From assembly GCA_024336345.1 (NCBI GenBank), contig JANFOG010000005.1:2852001-2916000 (forward strand): a DNA stretch of 64,000 bases, read 5' to 3'. The notes below the pieces were generated by a model, which did not search any database, was not told where the DNA came from, and saw only the letters and a program-made list of their open reading frames with translations. The position numbers and the translations under genes were made by a program. Of this stretch, positions 34,136 through 45,421 are shown piece after piece (position 1 is the first letter of the stretch; each line of letters begins with the position of its first letter). Source of the stretch: Mariannaea sp. PMI_226. Its lineage: Eukaryota > Ascomycota > Sordariomycetes > Hypocreales > Nectriaceae.

Positions 34136-34785
34136 GCTCTCTGATTATGGGTAGAGGTGTAGCATGAGTTATCAACAACAATTGTGTAACGCATCTCATT
34201 TTAGCAATTGAATGAAAGAAAAAAATAACTAGATGGAAGAGCGGGCTGTGTGTGCTTCACAGATGTGACAGTCTCTATCTTAATGAGTATATCTTAACAC
34301 GAAAAGCCCAGAATGATGGCAGCCGCTTCCACCTCTGGAGAGTTCCATGATCTAAATACTGGTTAAGCAATTAAATTGAGGGTAAGTTCCCCATAACCAG
34401 CTCTCAAGATAGAAGCTGATCTACTTTGCTTTACCTACCTACCAATGGTGATCACCCGCCGCCTGGTCTACTCGGGTTGAGCTGCCCCGGATATAGATCA
34501 CTGAAATCCGAGAGTGCCATATCAAATTCACTAAAAAAAAAAAAAAGGATACGTACCATTGAATTTTCAAACCTACCCACTGTGCGATGAGAAGAGGTCA
34601 CGTGAAGCCACCGGTGGTGACTCTATCGCTCCTCGCTTAGGGCAGTAGAACGGGTCCCAGCGCACGTGAACCCACAAACCCCGAGAGATTGTGCGTGACC
34701 AAGAAATTCTGAGCCTCCCAAACCCCTCTCAGACTTCATCCATCATCCATCGAGGACCGGCCGTCACCACCCAACGACAATCAAG
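34136..34785. promoter_or_regulatory. GCN1 3' region and eL19 promoter
   Basis: Contains the GCN1 3' untranslated region and the eL19 promoter. Two E-boxes precede eL19: GTCACGTGA at 34597-34605 and CACGTG at 34663-34668, about 190 and 120 bp before the start codon. A pyrimidine-rich leader ends at CAATCAAG before the ATG. Confidence 0.55.
34597..34605. promoter_or_regulatory. E-box GTCACGTGA upstream of eL19
   Basis: Perfect RTCACRTG word (Cbf1-type bHLH site), about 190 bp before the eL19 start, with a second CACGTG core at 34663-34668. Cbf1-like sites in ribosomal protein promoters are known in several ascomycetes. Binding here is inferred. Confidence 0.45.
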
Positions 34786-35591
34786 ATGTAAGTAACCCGA
34801 GACGATGTTCGATGCTCCGACCCTATACCTACACAAATGAAACAATGGAATTGATGATTTCATTGTTGATTTCGATCCCGAGCAAAATCCAGTACCGACA
34901 CAAGAAATATGGTCGCTAATATAACTTTTTTTCTTCCGCTACAGGGTCAATCTGCGAACTCAGAAGCGCCTCGCCGCCTCCGTCGCTGGCTGCGGCAAGC
35001 GCAAGATCTGGCTCGACCCCAACGAGCAGAGCGAGATCTCCAACGCCAACTCTCGCCAGACGATCCGAAAGCTCATTGCCGATGGTCTCATCATCCGAAA
35101 GCCTGTGACCCAGCACTCTCGAAGCCGTGCCCGTGAGCTTAACCTCGCCCGAAGAGAGGGCCGACACCGTGGCCAGGGTAAGCGCAAGGGTACTGCCGAT
35201 GCTCGTATGCCCAGCCAAGTCCTCTGGATGCGCCGTCTCCGAGTCCTCCGCCGCCTTCTCGTCAAGTACCGTGCCAGCGGCAAGATTGACAAGCACCTCT
35301 ACCACGAGCTTTACCACAGCAGCAAGGGTAACACCTTCAAGCACAAGCGTGCCCTTGTCGAGCACGTACGTCATATCATTATCATCGTCACCATGAGCCA
35401 AGGAGGCTGCAGGGAAGAACCGTGTCAGCTAACATGGAGACAAATAGATCCACCGTGCCAAGGCCGAGAAGCAGCGCGAGCGTGCTCTTCAGGAGGAGAT
35501 GGACGCCAAGCGTGCGAAGAACAAGGCTGCCCGCGAGCGCAAGGCCGAGAGAGCGGCGGCGAAGCGAAGTGCTCTCCTTTCCGAGGAGTAA
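34786..35591 (+). CDS. RPL19: 60S ribosomal protein eL19
   Basis: Exons 34786-34787 (only the letters AT of the start codon), 34945-35365 and 35448-35591 encode 188 residues. The body begins [20 protein letters not shown] and includes [40 protein letters not shown] and [12 protein letters not shown], all diagnostic of eL19. It ends in the long basic helix rich in Ala/Arg/Lys/Glu ([18 protein letters not shown]). eL19 is a structural protein of the large subunit whose C-terminal helix reaches the small subunit (bridge eB12). The 157-nt first intron interrupts the start codon, a common layout for fungal ribosomal protein genes. The introns carry GTAAGT and GTACGT donors. Confidence 0.96.
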
Positions 35592-37325
35592 ACCATGTGG
35601 ACGACAATGACATTTCGGTCTTGAGAGGAGGCTGCATTCGGAGTCTACGGGTTGGGTCTCTTTTTACGCCCTTCAGGTTTCTACAGTCGTACCGGCGGGG
35701 GTTATGGCATGTAGCATTGAAAAATGGAATCGATGATGCTCGGATGCTAGGTTATTTTCCCAAATGCAAAATCATGTGTGCCTGTGCTCTGATAATGAAC
35801 AGAGAGACGTGGGACAAAAAAGACATATCAGAATCTAACTCTCGATTCTTCTCATGTGCATTGTCTTGTGGTATCCGCACATAACCCAACGCCCTTACTT
35901 TCGTGTCTATGGGCAACAAATGGGTTCCTTTTTTTTTTTTTCTTTTCTTGTCCATCATCCAAGCATTTTCATCCGCCGAAATGCGAGGGCTTCAATACCT
36001 ACCACTTTGTTCGAACCTTTATTAGGACCATGCCACACATGTTGACGTTTCGCCAGTACAGTATATCAATGGATTGCTTACGAATGCTTCCGGGGCAACC
36101 CAAAAAATCATACGTTTAAGCAGTGAATATTTCAAGTTCTAATGGAGGCGAGATATTCAAGAGCCAAAACACAGGTCAGAGTTATACCACTCAAGGGACA
36201 ACTTTGCCTTGGGAGCAATCCAACAACTGGTGTTGAGTGATCTTCGCCTATTCTCAGTTATATCTAGCAAAAGCGGCTCATACTAATCTGTATAGTACAT
36301 AGGATATATATCCAGCCACTTGCGAGATAAGGAGAAAGATATTGGATGGGGGGGAGGGCGAAAAGGGCGAAAGAAGGAAAAGGCGAACCAGCTTCCAAAA
36401 CGAAGGCTGCCTACCAAGAGTGAAGAGAATAGATATACGAGGAATGATCAACTCAAGGATTGGATCAGTTTCTTCAAATTGCCCTTCACAGTGGTGATTT
36501 GTGCCAGGGCATTTCAGCATGCTCCCGCCGAAGCGGATGAACCAATCTGCTGTTTCTAACAGTCACATCACGCCCAAATTTAGTTGATAAGGGGGAAAGG
36601 GAAAACCAGAAGAGAGGGCAGTCTGGGGCTGGTGGGTTTTTAAAGTGGTGGGATCAGGGACCTTGCTTGTGGGGGCGGGCATGAGCTCACCGCCACACAC
36701 GCATACTACGTGCACAGCAGAGTAGCGCACACATACACACAACACACACTGCGCACCAAGTGCAGAGGGCTGGCCTAAGTTGCTTACTATGTATGTACAG
36801 GTCTCCTCCATCCTCCAATATTAGCGGCACTGGCACATGCATAAACGGGCAGCCAGCCGTCTGAAGAGTCACACGGCATTTCGCGAGGTGCTAACAAAAC
36901 TGAAGGCAGCGTGTTCCGTAGTGGACTCACAGTGGTCCCAGGTCCCCTCACACCTGTAGGACCCTCGGGCGTTACCGCAGTCTCCCACTAATCCTAGCCT
37001 ATCACCATCCACCATTGCTGTCCCGGCCACCAACCATTTCCAGCTTCTCCTCATTCTTCTCCCTCCACCTCCACTAGCCCGCCCGGCCATCTCGTTGACT
37101 ACATGTCAATGACGTCCTGAGTGAGCCGGTTCGACCACCAGCAACTGCCGTCGCTCCATTGCTTCTCTCATCTGCCCCTATGCTCGCCTCGTGATACCCT
37201 TATTCTTCTTGCTCGTTTCTGGTGCTTTGGGGATCGCTTTTCTATCCGGTCTCACACTCACGCTCTCACACATATAACGCTCTCTCTTTCCTCTCTTTCC
37301 TCTCCTTCCCCCTCCACACCACGCC
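35592..37325. other. Intergenic, eL19 to SHMT
   Basis: The 1.7-kb spacer includes the eL19 3' region, a T-tract near 35930, a CA-rich stretch near 36680-36750, and from about 37130 a CT-rich leader for the SHMT gene (CTCTCTCTTTCC runs). No supported gene. Confidence 0.5.
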
Positions 37326-39171
37326 ATGTCTCTCGCAAGTGTGCGAGGCACCACCTCACGTGTCTTGCGCAACATTGCGAGGCCAGCCGCCGTCACAGCC
37401 TCGTGCTCAAGAGCTGCGTCATCCTTGAGCCTGGATGGTCAACAGCAGGTCCGTCAATTTTTCAATTGGTGACAAAAATGTCTTAATTGTGTGAATCCCG
37501 GTCCTGATATCGTCTCGTTATCTCTGTAGCTTCTCTCGGACCACCTTGGCAAAGCTGACCCCGCCGTGTTCGATATCATCGAGAAGGTTTGTCTTGATAC
37601 CAACCTCAAGTCTTCCGTGCACCAACCGAACTTTATTCTCATACTCCCCTACAGGAAAAGAATCGCCAGAAGCATTTTATCAATCTGATACCCTCGGAGA
37701 ATTTCACATCCCAAGCCGTGCTCGATGCCCTCGGCAGTGTAATGCAGAGTGAGCCCACCAAGCAACACTTCCAAACATGACGTTCACCACCACGGTAGCA
37801 GCAGCAGCTAACCCGGTGCCTCTAAGACAAATACTCGGAGGGCTATCCAGGTGCAAGATACTATGGTGGCAATGAATTCATCGATCAAGCTGAGCGCCTT
37901 TGTCAGCAACGAGCTCTCGAGACCTTCAGCCTTGACCCTAGATCATGGGGTGTCAATGTCCAGTGTTGGTTATATTTCGCATTCTTAAAAAACGGAGAAA
38001 CCATGGTTTTCTAACTCCTCTTGTAGCCCTTTCCGGTGCCCCCGCGAACCTGTACGTTTACTCCGCCCTATTAAACACCCACGATCGGATAATGGGCCTC
38101 GATCTCCCCCATGGGGGCCATCTTTCACACGGATATCAGACAGCAACCAAAAAAATCTCGGCCATCTCGAAATACTTCGAAACCGTCCCCTACAGGCTCG
38201 ACGAGACAACAGGCTACATCGACTACAACAAGCTAGAGGAGCTAGCCACCATCTACAGGCCAAAGATCATCGTCGCCGGTGCCAGCGCCTACAGTAGACT
38301 GATCGACTATCAGCGCATGCGAGAAATATGCGACAAGATCAACGCTTACCTCCTCGCCGATATTGCCCACATTTCCGGCATGGTAGCCGCCAAGGTTCTT
38401 CCGGGCCCCTTTGCCTTTGCCGACATCGTCACAACTACCAGCCACAAGAGTTTGAGAGGTCCCAGAGGAGCGATGATCTTCTACAGGAAAGGTGTCCGGA
38501 GGCAAAACCCCAAGACTAAAGAGGACGAGTTTTATGATCTCGAAAGTCCTATCAACAATTCCGTCTTCCCTGGGCATCAGGGAGGTCCTCATAACCATAC
38601 CATCACTGCCCTCGCCGTAGCCCTAAAACAAGCCCAGTCCCCGGATTTCCACGCATATCAATCCCGAGTGCTGGCTAACGCCAAGGCCTTCGCGAAGCGG
38701 TTGAGTGAGCCTAAAGGCAAGGGAGGCCTAGGATACCAGCTAGTCAGTGGCGGCACCGACAATCATCTAGTGCTGGCCGACCTAAAACCCCAAGGCATTG
38801 ATGGAGGACGAGTCGAGCGTGTCCTGGAACTGGTCGGTGTTGCCGCGAACAAGAATACAGTCCCTGGCGATCGTTCTGCCCTTGTTCCCGGTGGCCTTCG
38901 AATGGGAACTCCAGCGATGACCACGCGCGGGTTTAACGAAGATGATTTTGTTCGTGTTGCCGATGTTGTCGACCGTGCGGTGACCATCGCCAGCAGAATC
39001 GACAAGACAGCTCGAAAAGTCGCGGAGGAGAATGGCGAGAAGAACCCAGGTCGTCTCAAGCTATTCTTGGATTATCTTGGCAACGGCGAGACAGAGCCAG
39101 AGATCGTCCAGCTTAGAAGTGAAGTTGAGGACTGGGTCGGCACGTACCCCTTACCTTGGGACTCTTCGTAA
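37326..39171 (+). CDS. Serine hydroxymethyltransferase, probably mitochondrial
   Basis: Five exons (37326-37448, 37530-37586, 37655-37748, 37827-37964, 38027-39171) give 518 residues. The first ~33 residues ([20 protein letters not shown] ...) are basic, Ser/Ala-rich and lack acids, which indicates mitochondrial import. The enzyme interconverts serine plus tetrahydrofolate with glycine plus 5,10-methylene-THF, using PLP. Visible family blocks are [54 protein letters not shown] and [13 protein letters not shown], where K278 should form the Schiff base with PLP. Two donors (GTCCGT at 37449, GTTGGT at 37965) are non-consensus, but only these keep the frame and the conserved [14 protein letters not shown] join. 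The cytosolic isozyme must be elsewhere. Confidence 0.93.
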
Positions 39172-39683
39172 TTTTGAAGCCCTTCTCCCCAAGAGCCTTG
39201 GCCGGTTTTGGATCGCACAGGGAAGAATAGGAATGATGCGCCTATGAAGTGGGTCATCCATTGCTTTCCAATATATGCTCGTGGCCTGGGACAAGTTCCC
39301 GGGACTTCGCAAAGCAGTGTAAATCACGTATGGGTGGCTTCTGGATCTTTTTTGTGAGAATTACGTGTCTGTATGTATGTGTGTATGTGAGAAGCTTTGT
39401 AACAAATATAAAAAACGGGCATCATTCGGCCATAGCCACTCTTTCATCAAATGGGCGTCAAGGTTCATCAGAGGTTGTAGCCAGGCCATTACAGCCACAG
39501 GAAACTCTTCATCATGAAGCACACAAAAGTTCAAGGTGTAGCCACAAAAAGCCGTCAGGCATAGATAAGTCATGGTATAGTCGTAATCTAGATGGCTACA
39601 AGATATCTACATACGCACAGAGAAAGAGTAATCCAACAAATCCAGCAAGTTCGCTAATTCCAACACCCAATAAGGCCTCTATT
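39172..39683. other. Intergenic, SHMT to AlkB-fusion gene (convergent)
   Basis: Tail-to-tail spacer of 512 bp with no recognised feature other than likely 3' untranslated regions. Confidence 0.5.
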
Positions 39684-42380
39684 TCACTTCTGAGAACTCT
39701 TCGTCTCTCTGCCAGTCGCCTTCTTCGCGCTCGGTCTCTCTGCCACCGCATCATAGTAATTTTTGAGATTGTCGTAGCCAGCCAGGACTTCCATGCCATT
39801 TTTCTCTACAAGGGCGTGCAGTGTTGGCCAGAAGGCAAAGTCTGGAAGAGATAGCTTAGACCCGGTGATGAAGTCTCCTTGACTCTCAGCAATAAACCCG
39901 TTCCAGGCCACGAGTTCAGGCTGCAGGACCTTGAGATCATGCGTCTCAGTGTCGGTGCCCCCGATAAATTGATGACACTTATCCGAGAACGCAAGAGCTT
40001 GTTGAAAGCGAGTGAATTCTAAGGCCAGTTCCGGGGGGGTTCTCGGCGTAGCACCAGGCTTCCCCGCGCCGTAGCGAGAATCCAGGTAAAGCATGGTAGC
40101 AATGCCACCTTGCACGACAGACTTGTCTTTGTCGACGAACTTGATAGCGTTATTTTCCGACTTTAGCCCTTCTTCTCCAGATGAAGCACCAGCAGTTACG
40201 CTTCCTTTCGCGTAGTTGACGCCAAACTCCGACAACATAAGGGCGATTGGGTTGGTAATGATTAGGTCCCCAGAGGAGAAGAAACGAGGTGCATGACTCA
40301 TATGCAGCACATCGAAACCCTTTCCATAGTGTACATCCCAGTCAAACTCACTCGAGCGATTCTCTGTTCCAAAAGCCTTGAGCATCTCAATAGCCTCAGG
40401 AGTTTGGCCGTTAATGACGGCACATGCTTCGTCGCGAGTCTTCCCCGTCGCGCCCTGGCCCCAGATCAGAGTTTCCTCTCGGTTTAGGAACGTCCCTATC
40501 TGGCGAAAGGTCAGAGATATGCGGCCACTATTGAAGGCCAGCTCGGCAGCAGACTTCTCCCTTTGAGCGCGTTTGTCCTGGCGGATGGCGTGCAACCACT
40601 TCATATTGCTGTCCAGGTCGAGTTGGCAGAGGCTGTTATGAGGAAGTTTTGCGCGTTGAATCTGACGCTTCAAGTCGCTTGTAGGTGATCCAGCTCGAGA
40701 CGGGTCTTTTTCCAGTCTCTTGGTCCTGAATATCATTGTTCGCTCAGCACCCAGGCTGACATTGGCGATGTAAGACCCCTTGACAATATCCAAGGTCTTA
40801 TCGCTGTGCTCGCTAATATAGTCACTTCCATCTCTGTAGAATTGGATCAAGACGTGATTCAGCGGGTGGCCTAGATGCTTCTCCGTCACTGCTCTGATAG
40901 CCTGGACGGTTGGAGAAAATGGCAGCAGTGGGGGGGATTCGTCGCTTGGATGACGGTAGACTGGGATACTGCCATCTTCGGCGACATGGCCCTGAACCGC
41001 GACCAGTCGTGGAACTTCTCCGCCTTGATGAGACATGCGCTGCCATGACACTTCTTCCCGCAGCTTTTCAAAAATGCCATCGACCATGCTGTCCGGAAGG
41101 ATGCCTTGGATGATATTGGTGTTACCTTCACAAAGACCTCTTTGTAGGAACTGGCCTCCTTCACTCTTAATCTCGATACTTGACCCGTTATCCATGGCTT
41201 TATTTTCTATCCTGGTTGAGTCAGATGTAGGATTTGATGATGGCGGTGATGGCGTATTTGCTGGCTTGGTTGCGGATGTGGAACTCTGATGAGACTGTTG
41301 ATGCTTTTTTTCGTCCTCAGAGTCACGGTCATGGCTATTCTTAAGGTCTATGCCAATGTCTGCCTTTTCAGTTTGTTTCTGGTCCATATGTGACGTTTCG
41401 TTACCATGGGATTCTTCAGAGTTCGAGGGTGGTTCGGTAGTTGAGTCAAGGCGCTCAGCTGAGCTTGTCGTTGACGCCTTTGCTTGGGGTGGCTGAGTCT
41501 GCCTGGCGGGGCTTGGTGAGTTGGACACGATTCTCAGACCAGTCATATTCTTGACAATTTCAGGTGTCAGACTCTTGCGGCGAGCATCGTCATCTTCTTG
41601 GGCGATTGGTTTTCCTGTGGCTTCTGGCGCTTTCGATGTGACTTTTTCTTCTTTACTGGTGTCCTTTGACGCAGGTTGGATCATTTCCAAGACCTCCTCA
41701 CAAGATGCAACCTCGCATCCAGTGAGCTCAACAAGTTTCTTAATTGCTGCTTCTTGTCTAGATTCCTCGCGATAGCCACTGCAATCGTGGACAATGGTAA
41801 TGGCCATGCCGTGGCTTGCAGCGTCTAGCGCGGTCGCATAGACGCCCACGTTGGTAAGTGAACCACAAATGAACACTTCCATGACCATTTTAGCGCGGAG
41901 GAGGTGTAGTAGATGGGTGGACTGGAAAGCCGAATAATTCGTTTTAGTAAGCTTCAGGTCTTTCCTCTGCAACGCCAATTCAATGGCTGGCGCAAGGGCA
42001 CAACCCGAGGTGCCAGGCTTGACACATTCGGGCTCCTCGTGGCTCAAGAATGCCTCCTCGTCCGGCGGCTCGCTCTCGAGCAAGTCAGCTGGGATCTTGA
42101 GGCGTCGCGTCTGCCAGGTCTTGGGGAGAGGAACCGGCTCGGCAGTGATGATGAGATCTCCGCCACATGGTTGAGGTGAATCGAACTGGGATTGGACCCA
42201 GACGACATCGCCAAAGTCTCTAAAGACATTTGCCAGTTTCACCGTACGTTCAACAAAGCCTTCAGGTTCTTGAACCGGGAGTGCACCATTGTCAGAAATG
42301 AAATCGTTCTGAAAATCCACGCCTATGAAGGCTTTACGGGTCCTGAGCTGAGGAAGAGCGGCGGTGTCGAAAGGAAACAT
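39684..42380 (-). CDS. Isochorismatase-like / AlkB-like / GST-like fusion protein
   Basis: A single exon of 898 codons from the first ATG (42380, MFPFDTAALPQL). Residues ~10-235 form an isochorismatase-like cysteine hydrolase with the Asp-Lys-Cys triad (D22 in GVDFQNDF, K146 in TKTNYSAF, C172 in ICGSLTNVGV). Residues ~240-410 are a polar, disordered linker with a possible short UBA-like segment. Residues ~410-655 are an AlkB-type Fe(II)/2-oxoglutarate dioxygenase with H525-x-D527 (SEHSDKTL), H597 (WLHAIRQ) and R620 (SGRISLTFRQ). Residues ~670-880 look like a GST-type domain (VQGGIATMLYLDSRYG, then the helical LSLPDFAFWPTLHALVEKNG). AlkB enzymes demethylate nucleic acids or proteins. What the hydrolase and GST parts add is unknown. 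All catalytic residues are intact, so the parts are probably active. Confidence 0.87.
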   Translation of the reverse strand: MFPFDTAALPQLRTRKAFIGVDFQNDFISDNGALPVQEPEGFVERTVKLANVFRDFGDVVWVQSQFDSPQPCGGDLIITAEPVPLPKTWQTRRLKIPADLLESEPPDEEAFLSHEEPECVKPGTSGCALAPAIELALQRKDLKLTKTNYSAFQSTHLLHLLRAKMVMEVFICGSLTNVGVYATALDAASHGMAITIVHDCSGYREESRQEAAIKKLVELTGCEVASCEEVLEMIQPASKDTSKEEKVTSKAPEATGKPIAQEDDDARRKSLTPEIVKNMTGLRIVSNSPSPARQTQPPQAKASTTSSAERLDSTTEPPSNSEESHGNETSHMDQKQTEKADIGIDLKNSHDRDSEDEKKHQQSHQSSTSATKPANTPSPPSSNPTSDSTRIENKAMDNGSSIEIKSEGGQFLQRGLCEGNTNIIQGILPDSMVDGIFEKLREEVSWQRMSHQGGEVPRLVAVQGHVAEDGSIPVYRHPSDESPPLLPFSPTVQAIRAVTEKHLGHPLNHVLIQFYRDGSDYISEHSDKTLDIVKGSYIANVSLGAERTMIFRTKRLEKDPSRAGSPTSDLKRQIQRAKLPHNSLCQLDLDSNMKWLHAIRQDKRAQREKSAAELAFNSGRISLTFRQIGTFLNREETLIWGQGATGKTRDEACAVINGQTPEAIEMLKAFGTENRSSEFDWDVHYGKGFDVLHMSHAPRFFSSGDLIITNPIALMLSEFGVNYAKGSVTAGASSGEEGLKSENNAIKFVDKDKSVVQGGIATMLYLDSRYGAGKPGATPRTPPELALEFTRFQQALAFSDKCHQFIGGTDTETHDLKVLQPELVAWNGFIAESQGDFITGSKLSLPDFAFWPTLHALVEKNGMEVLAGYDNLKNYYDAVAERPSAKKATGRETKSSQK

Positions 42381-45300
42381 GGCGCCAAGAGAAATGCTCA
42401 AGTTAAGGAAAGGCCGAGGGCAAGAGATGGGATCATGAGGAAGTAGGTGCTGGACAGTAAGTTATGTCGTCATACCCAAAATCGAGATAGTGTGAAGTCA
42501 AAAAGGGTCTTGTTGGGAGTAATAATGTATCGCCAGTGCTGAATATATAATAAAATAGTGTCCGTAGGTAGGGTACCGAAAAAAATATGCGAGAATGGTG
42601 CGTTTGATCAAAATAAAATAAAAATAATAAAATAAAATCTAAAAGTATATCGTGATGCAGATCAAAAAAAAAAATTCTGTGATAGGCAGTGTGAAGAACG
42701 ATTGCCAGGGTATCGCCGTTTGCAACGAAAACGAACAGCTTGCCAGTCAAGCCAACAAGCCACCCAGTCAGACCCCGTATCTGCACTTTGTAGGATATTT
42801 GCGCCAAGGTTGGTGCGACGACCACGATACGAGACTATTGCTGAGCAAGACCCTCGTCGAGACAACTGTCAAAAGACTCTGGCTCAGGGCGCAAATCAAT
42901 ACGAAAAAAAAAATTTGGAAATAAAAAAAAAAGGGAAAGAGAATAACGACGTTTGAAGATGGCAACGTTGTGGGTCGGGTTTTGAACGCAACGATCAGGC
43001 GGGGGTGAGAGTAAAGAAGAGAGAGAAGAGAGAAGAAGGAGCATCAATTCAAAATGAGTGTGCATTAAGTTAGGTACTAACGAGGCTTTACGAAGTACAA
43101 CCCAACAAGAATCTACCCTTTTGGGGGGGGGGCGCAAGGAATAACTTCAAGAACCAACAACAGTCTGTCTGTAGATGGAAGTTTTCAGCGGTGAGGAGAT
43201 ACCACCCATAATTGCATTGCGGTATGCCTGGAGTTTGCCGATTCAGACTCACATTCAGCATCTCCACCTCAGTTATAGCTGTCACAACTGGACGTAGTAA
43301 GCTCGCACAGTACGGATACGGAGTGTATTTTCCATGACAGGTCAGGTACCTCGCCAATTCTCTTTGAGATAACTTACCTTATATGGATGGGTACCAACTT
43401 AGGTCCCAGACTCGCATACCTAAGGTACCTAGGGTACGTACCTGAACTAAAGGCACAGGTAGGTAGTATCTTGGTGGAGAGTGGACTGATAGGTGAGGTG
43501 GGAAGCTAACCTACTTTACTCTGTGCTCTGTACATATGTAGTAGTGCAGTTTAAGTTTAATCACACTGATGAATAGTGCAGGGCCTTCTACGCCAATAAC
43601 ATGGCCTGTTTGACGTTTTCTTGCTTGTTGTTGGCATCACTTGCGGGCGGCAACTCTCACGAATGGCGGGACATAGAGGTCCCTGAGTGGCCAGGTGGAT
43701 AATTGCGGCTTGTCGCTGTCACGCTGCTTCTCGGAGATGCGAGCGACTTGGAGGCTTTTGATTTCGTAGCCGAGGACGAGGAAAAGAGAGCATGGTGGGC
43801 GCGTGAAATCCTTTGTATACATGTGCATCTCCCTAGGTTGGTACATATGTAGCATGTCAGATATCTAAGGTACCGAGGGCATCCATTATCCAATGGTCCT
43901 CCTCATTCTATGCTTTTTACACCGTATTCCCCTGTTCGTGGATTGAATGACTACCTGCAGAGCAATTGCGTCTCAGAGTATAAAATTTTACTAGCCTATT
44001 TACATAGTATTTACTTCTCGGCTCTCGTGTGAGTTTACTTCTGATCTGAGAGCTAGGGTATCCAGCAAGTGCCTACCGAACAAATTGATTGGTGATTGAT
44101 GAACATTTTGGCCGGCAGTCATGACCAGAAGCGGCAGCGACGGTCTCTTTTCATGCCAGCCTCGACCATGCTTTATTAGAACTCAACATTCAGTGCAGAT
44201 TAGGATGTCGGTACTTCGTCTGGGGTACGAAGTACTGTGCATCCCGCTCTCTTTCGTGTGCCCACCTTCCTCAAAGCAGGGACGTCAAATCTCAGGAAGA
44301 ACCTTTCTGCTCAACACTGGATAGAGACGGCCATTCATCTCCACGATCCAACTTCCCGCACGGCACTCACCTTGCTTCAAAATGGACAAATAATAATTTT
44401 TTTCTTGGCGGGCATCGTACGGAATTTTCCGTGCCCCTGACAGCGAAGCTGTTGGGAATCTGCATGTTGTTTCCGCCCCAGATGGTGGGTGTTATTGTCG
44501 CTTGCCCCCTGTGCAGTAATGTCGATCGATTGGTCTAGACCTTGTGTCAGTCGTCAGCTATCCTCGACCTGTCTTGCGCACAGTACCTCCGAGTCAACAG
44601 AATTCCATGTTTCAATCAGACATGATGCTTACCTACCATGCACCTTCGGCGTTGCAAGTGTTGTCCTCGACGTCTGCCGTTTGCCTCATCAATTAATAAC
44701 CAGTTTGTCAGTCTCTCTGCTCTGCAGACTGCGAGACCCTTCGTGATATTGAGTGCTCGATGTTATTCTCCAAAAATAGAGCAATCATACCTCTGGGCAA
44801 ATCTCCATCCCGCGAAACTCACAAGGGGTGCTTTCATATTTATTCACACCTCCGAGGTCATCCATCCTACGTGGGAAGACTTCGGCGTAAAATCGTAGTA
44901 TAGTACAACAGTTGCAGGAAGATATCTCCTAAACAAATAAGTCAGTCAACTTCAACAAGCGGAGTCGGGTGGGTTTTCTCGCGGTATCATCCATCACCAG
45001 CGTTGTATCAGCAAAGTGCAAGATATGCCCGAAATACAAGTGAGCCTACAGAATATAGGAAGGCCGTGTGTAAGATCATCAACTAACGTAGTTGTTATTT
45101 ATATAAGCCAATATACTCATGATGAACTCAAAGTGCGTCCAATATACACTTAACACTCGGAGTCCCAAGTGTAGGGTAGGTGGCATCGTGGGAGGCGCAT
45201 CTGTGACAGAACCACCCGAAGTTCTCCCCACATAGTCTAAGTTATCTCCTCGACGCGTGCGTCTAAGCTTCTGCATCTTTGTTCAGCCTCGACCAACGCG

Positions 45301-45421
45301 CGACGACACAACTCAATAAGCCTGGCTGATCTGACCACAATCATAATAATATAGCAGCTTTGCCTAGGTCATAGAGATAGAACAGCGATAAAGAAGCGAG
45401 AGCCGACGAAGCCGTATCGCC
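42381..45421. other. Intergenic, AlkB-fusion gene to TAF8
   Basis: A 3-kb spacer. It holds an A/T low-complexity stretch (about 42605-42670, AAAATA repeats), A-tracts near 42902-42930, a G-tract near 43126-43133, a dense cluster of GTACCTAGG/GTACGTACC words (about 43380-43470), and short open frames none of which I recognise. No RNA gene was seen. Confidence 0.5.

Noticed and set aside
34851..34910. TTGATGAT in eL19 intron 1 as a possible snoRNA C box
   Set aside because: No CTGA D box follows within the intron and no terminal stem is visible.
42380..42401. Seven-codon N-terminal extension of the AlkB fusion protein from 42401
   Set aside because: It starts from TTG, not ATG. The first ATG in frame is at 42380 and matches where the hydrolase domain begins.
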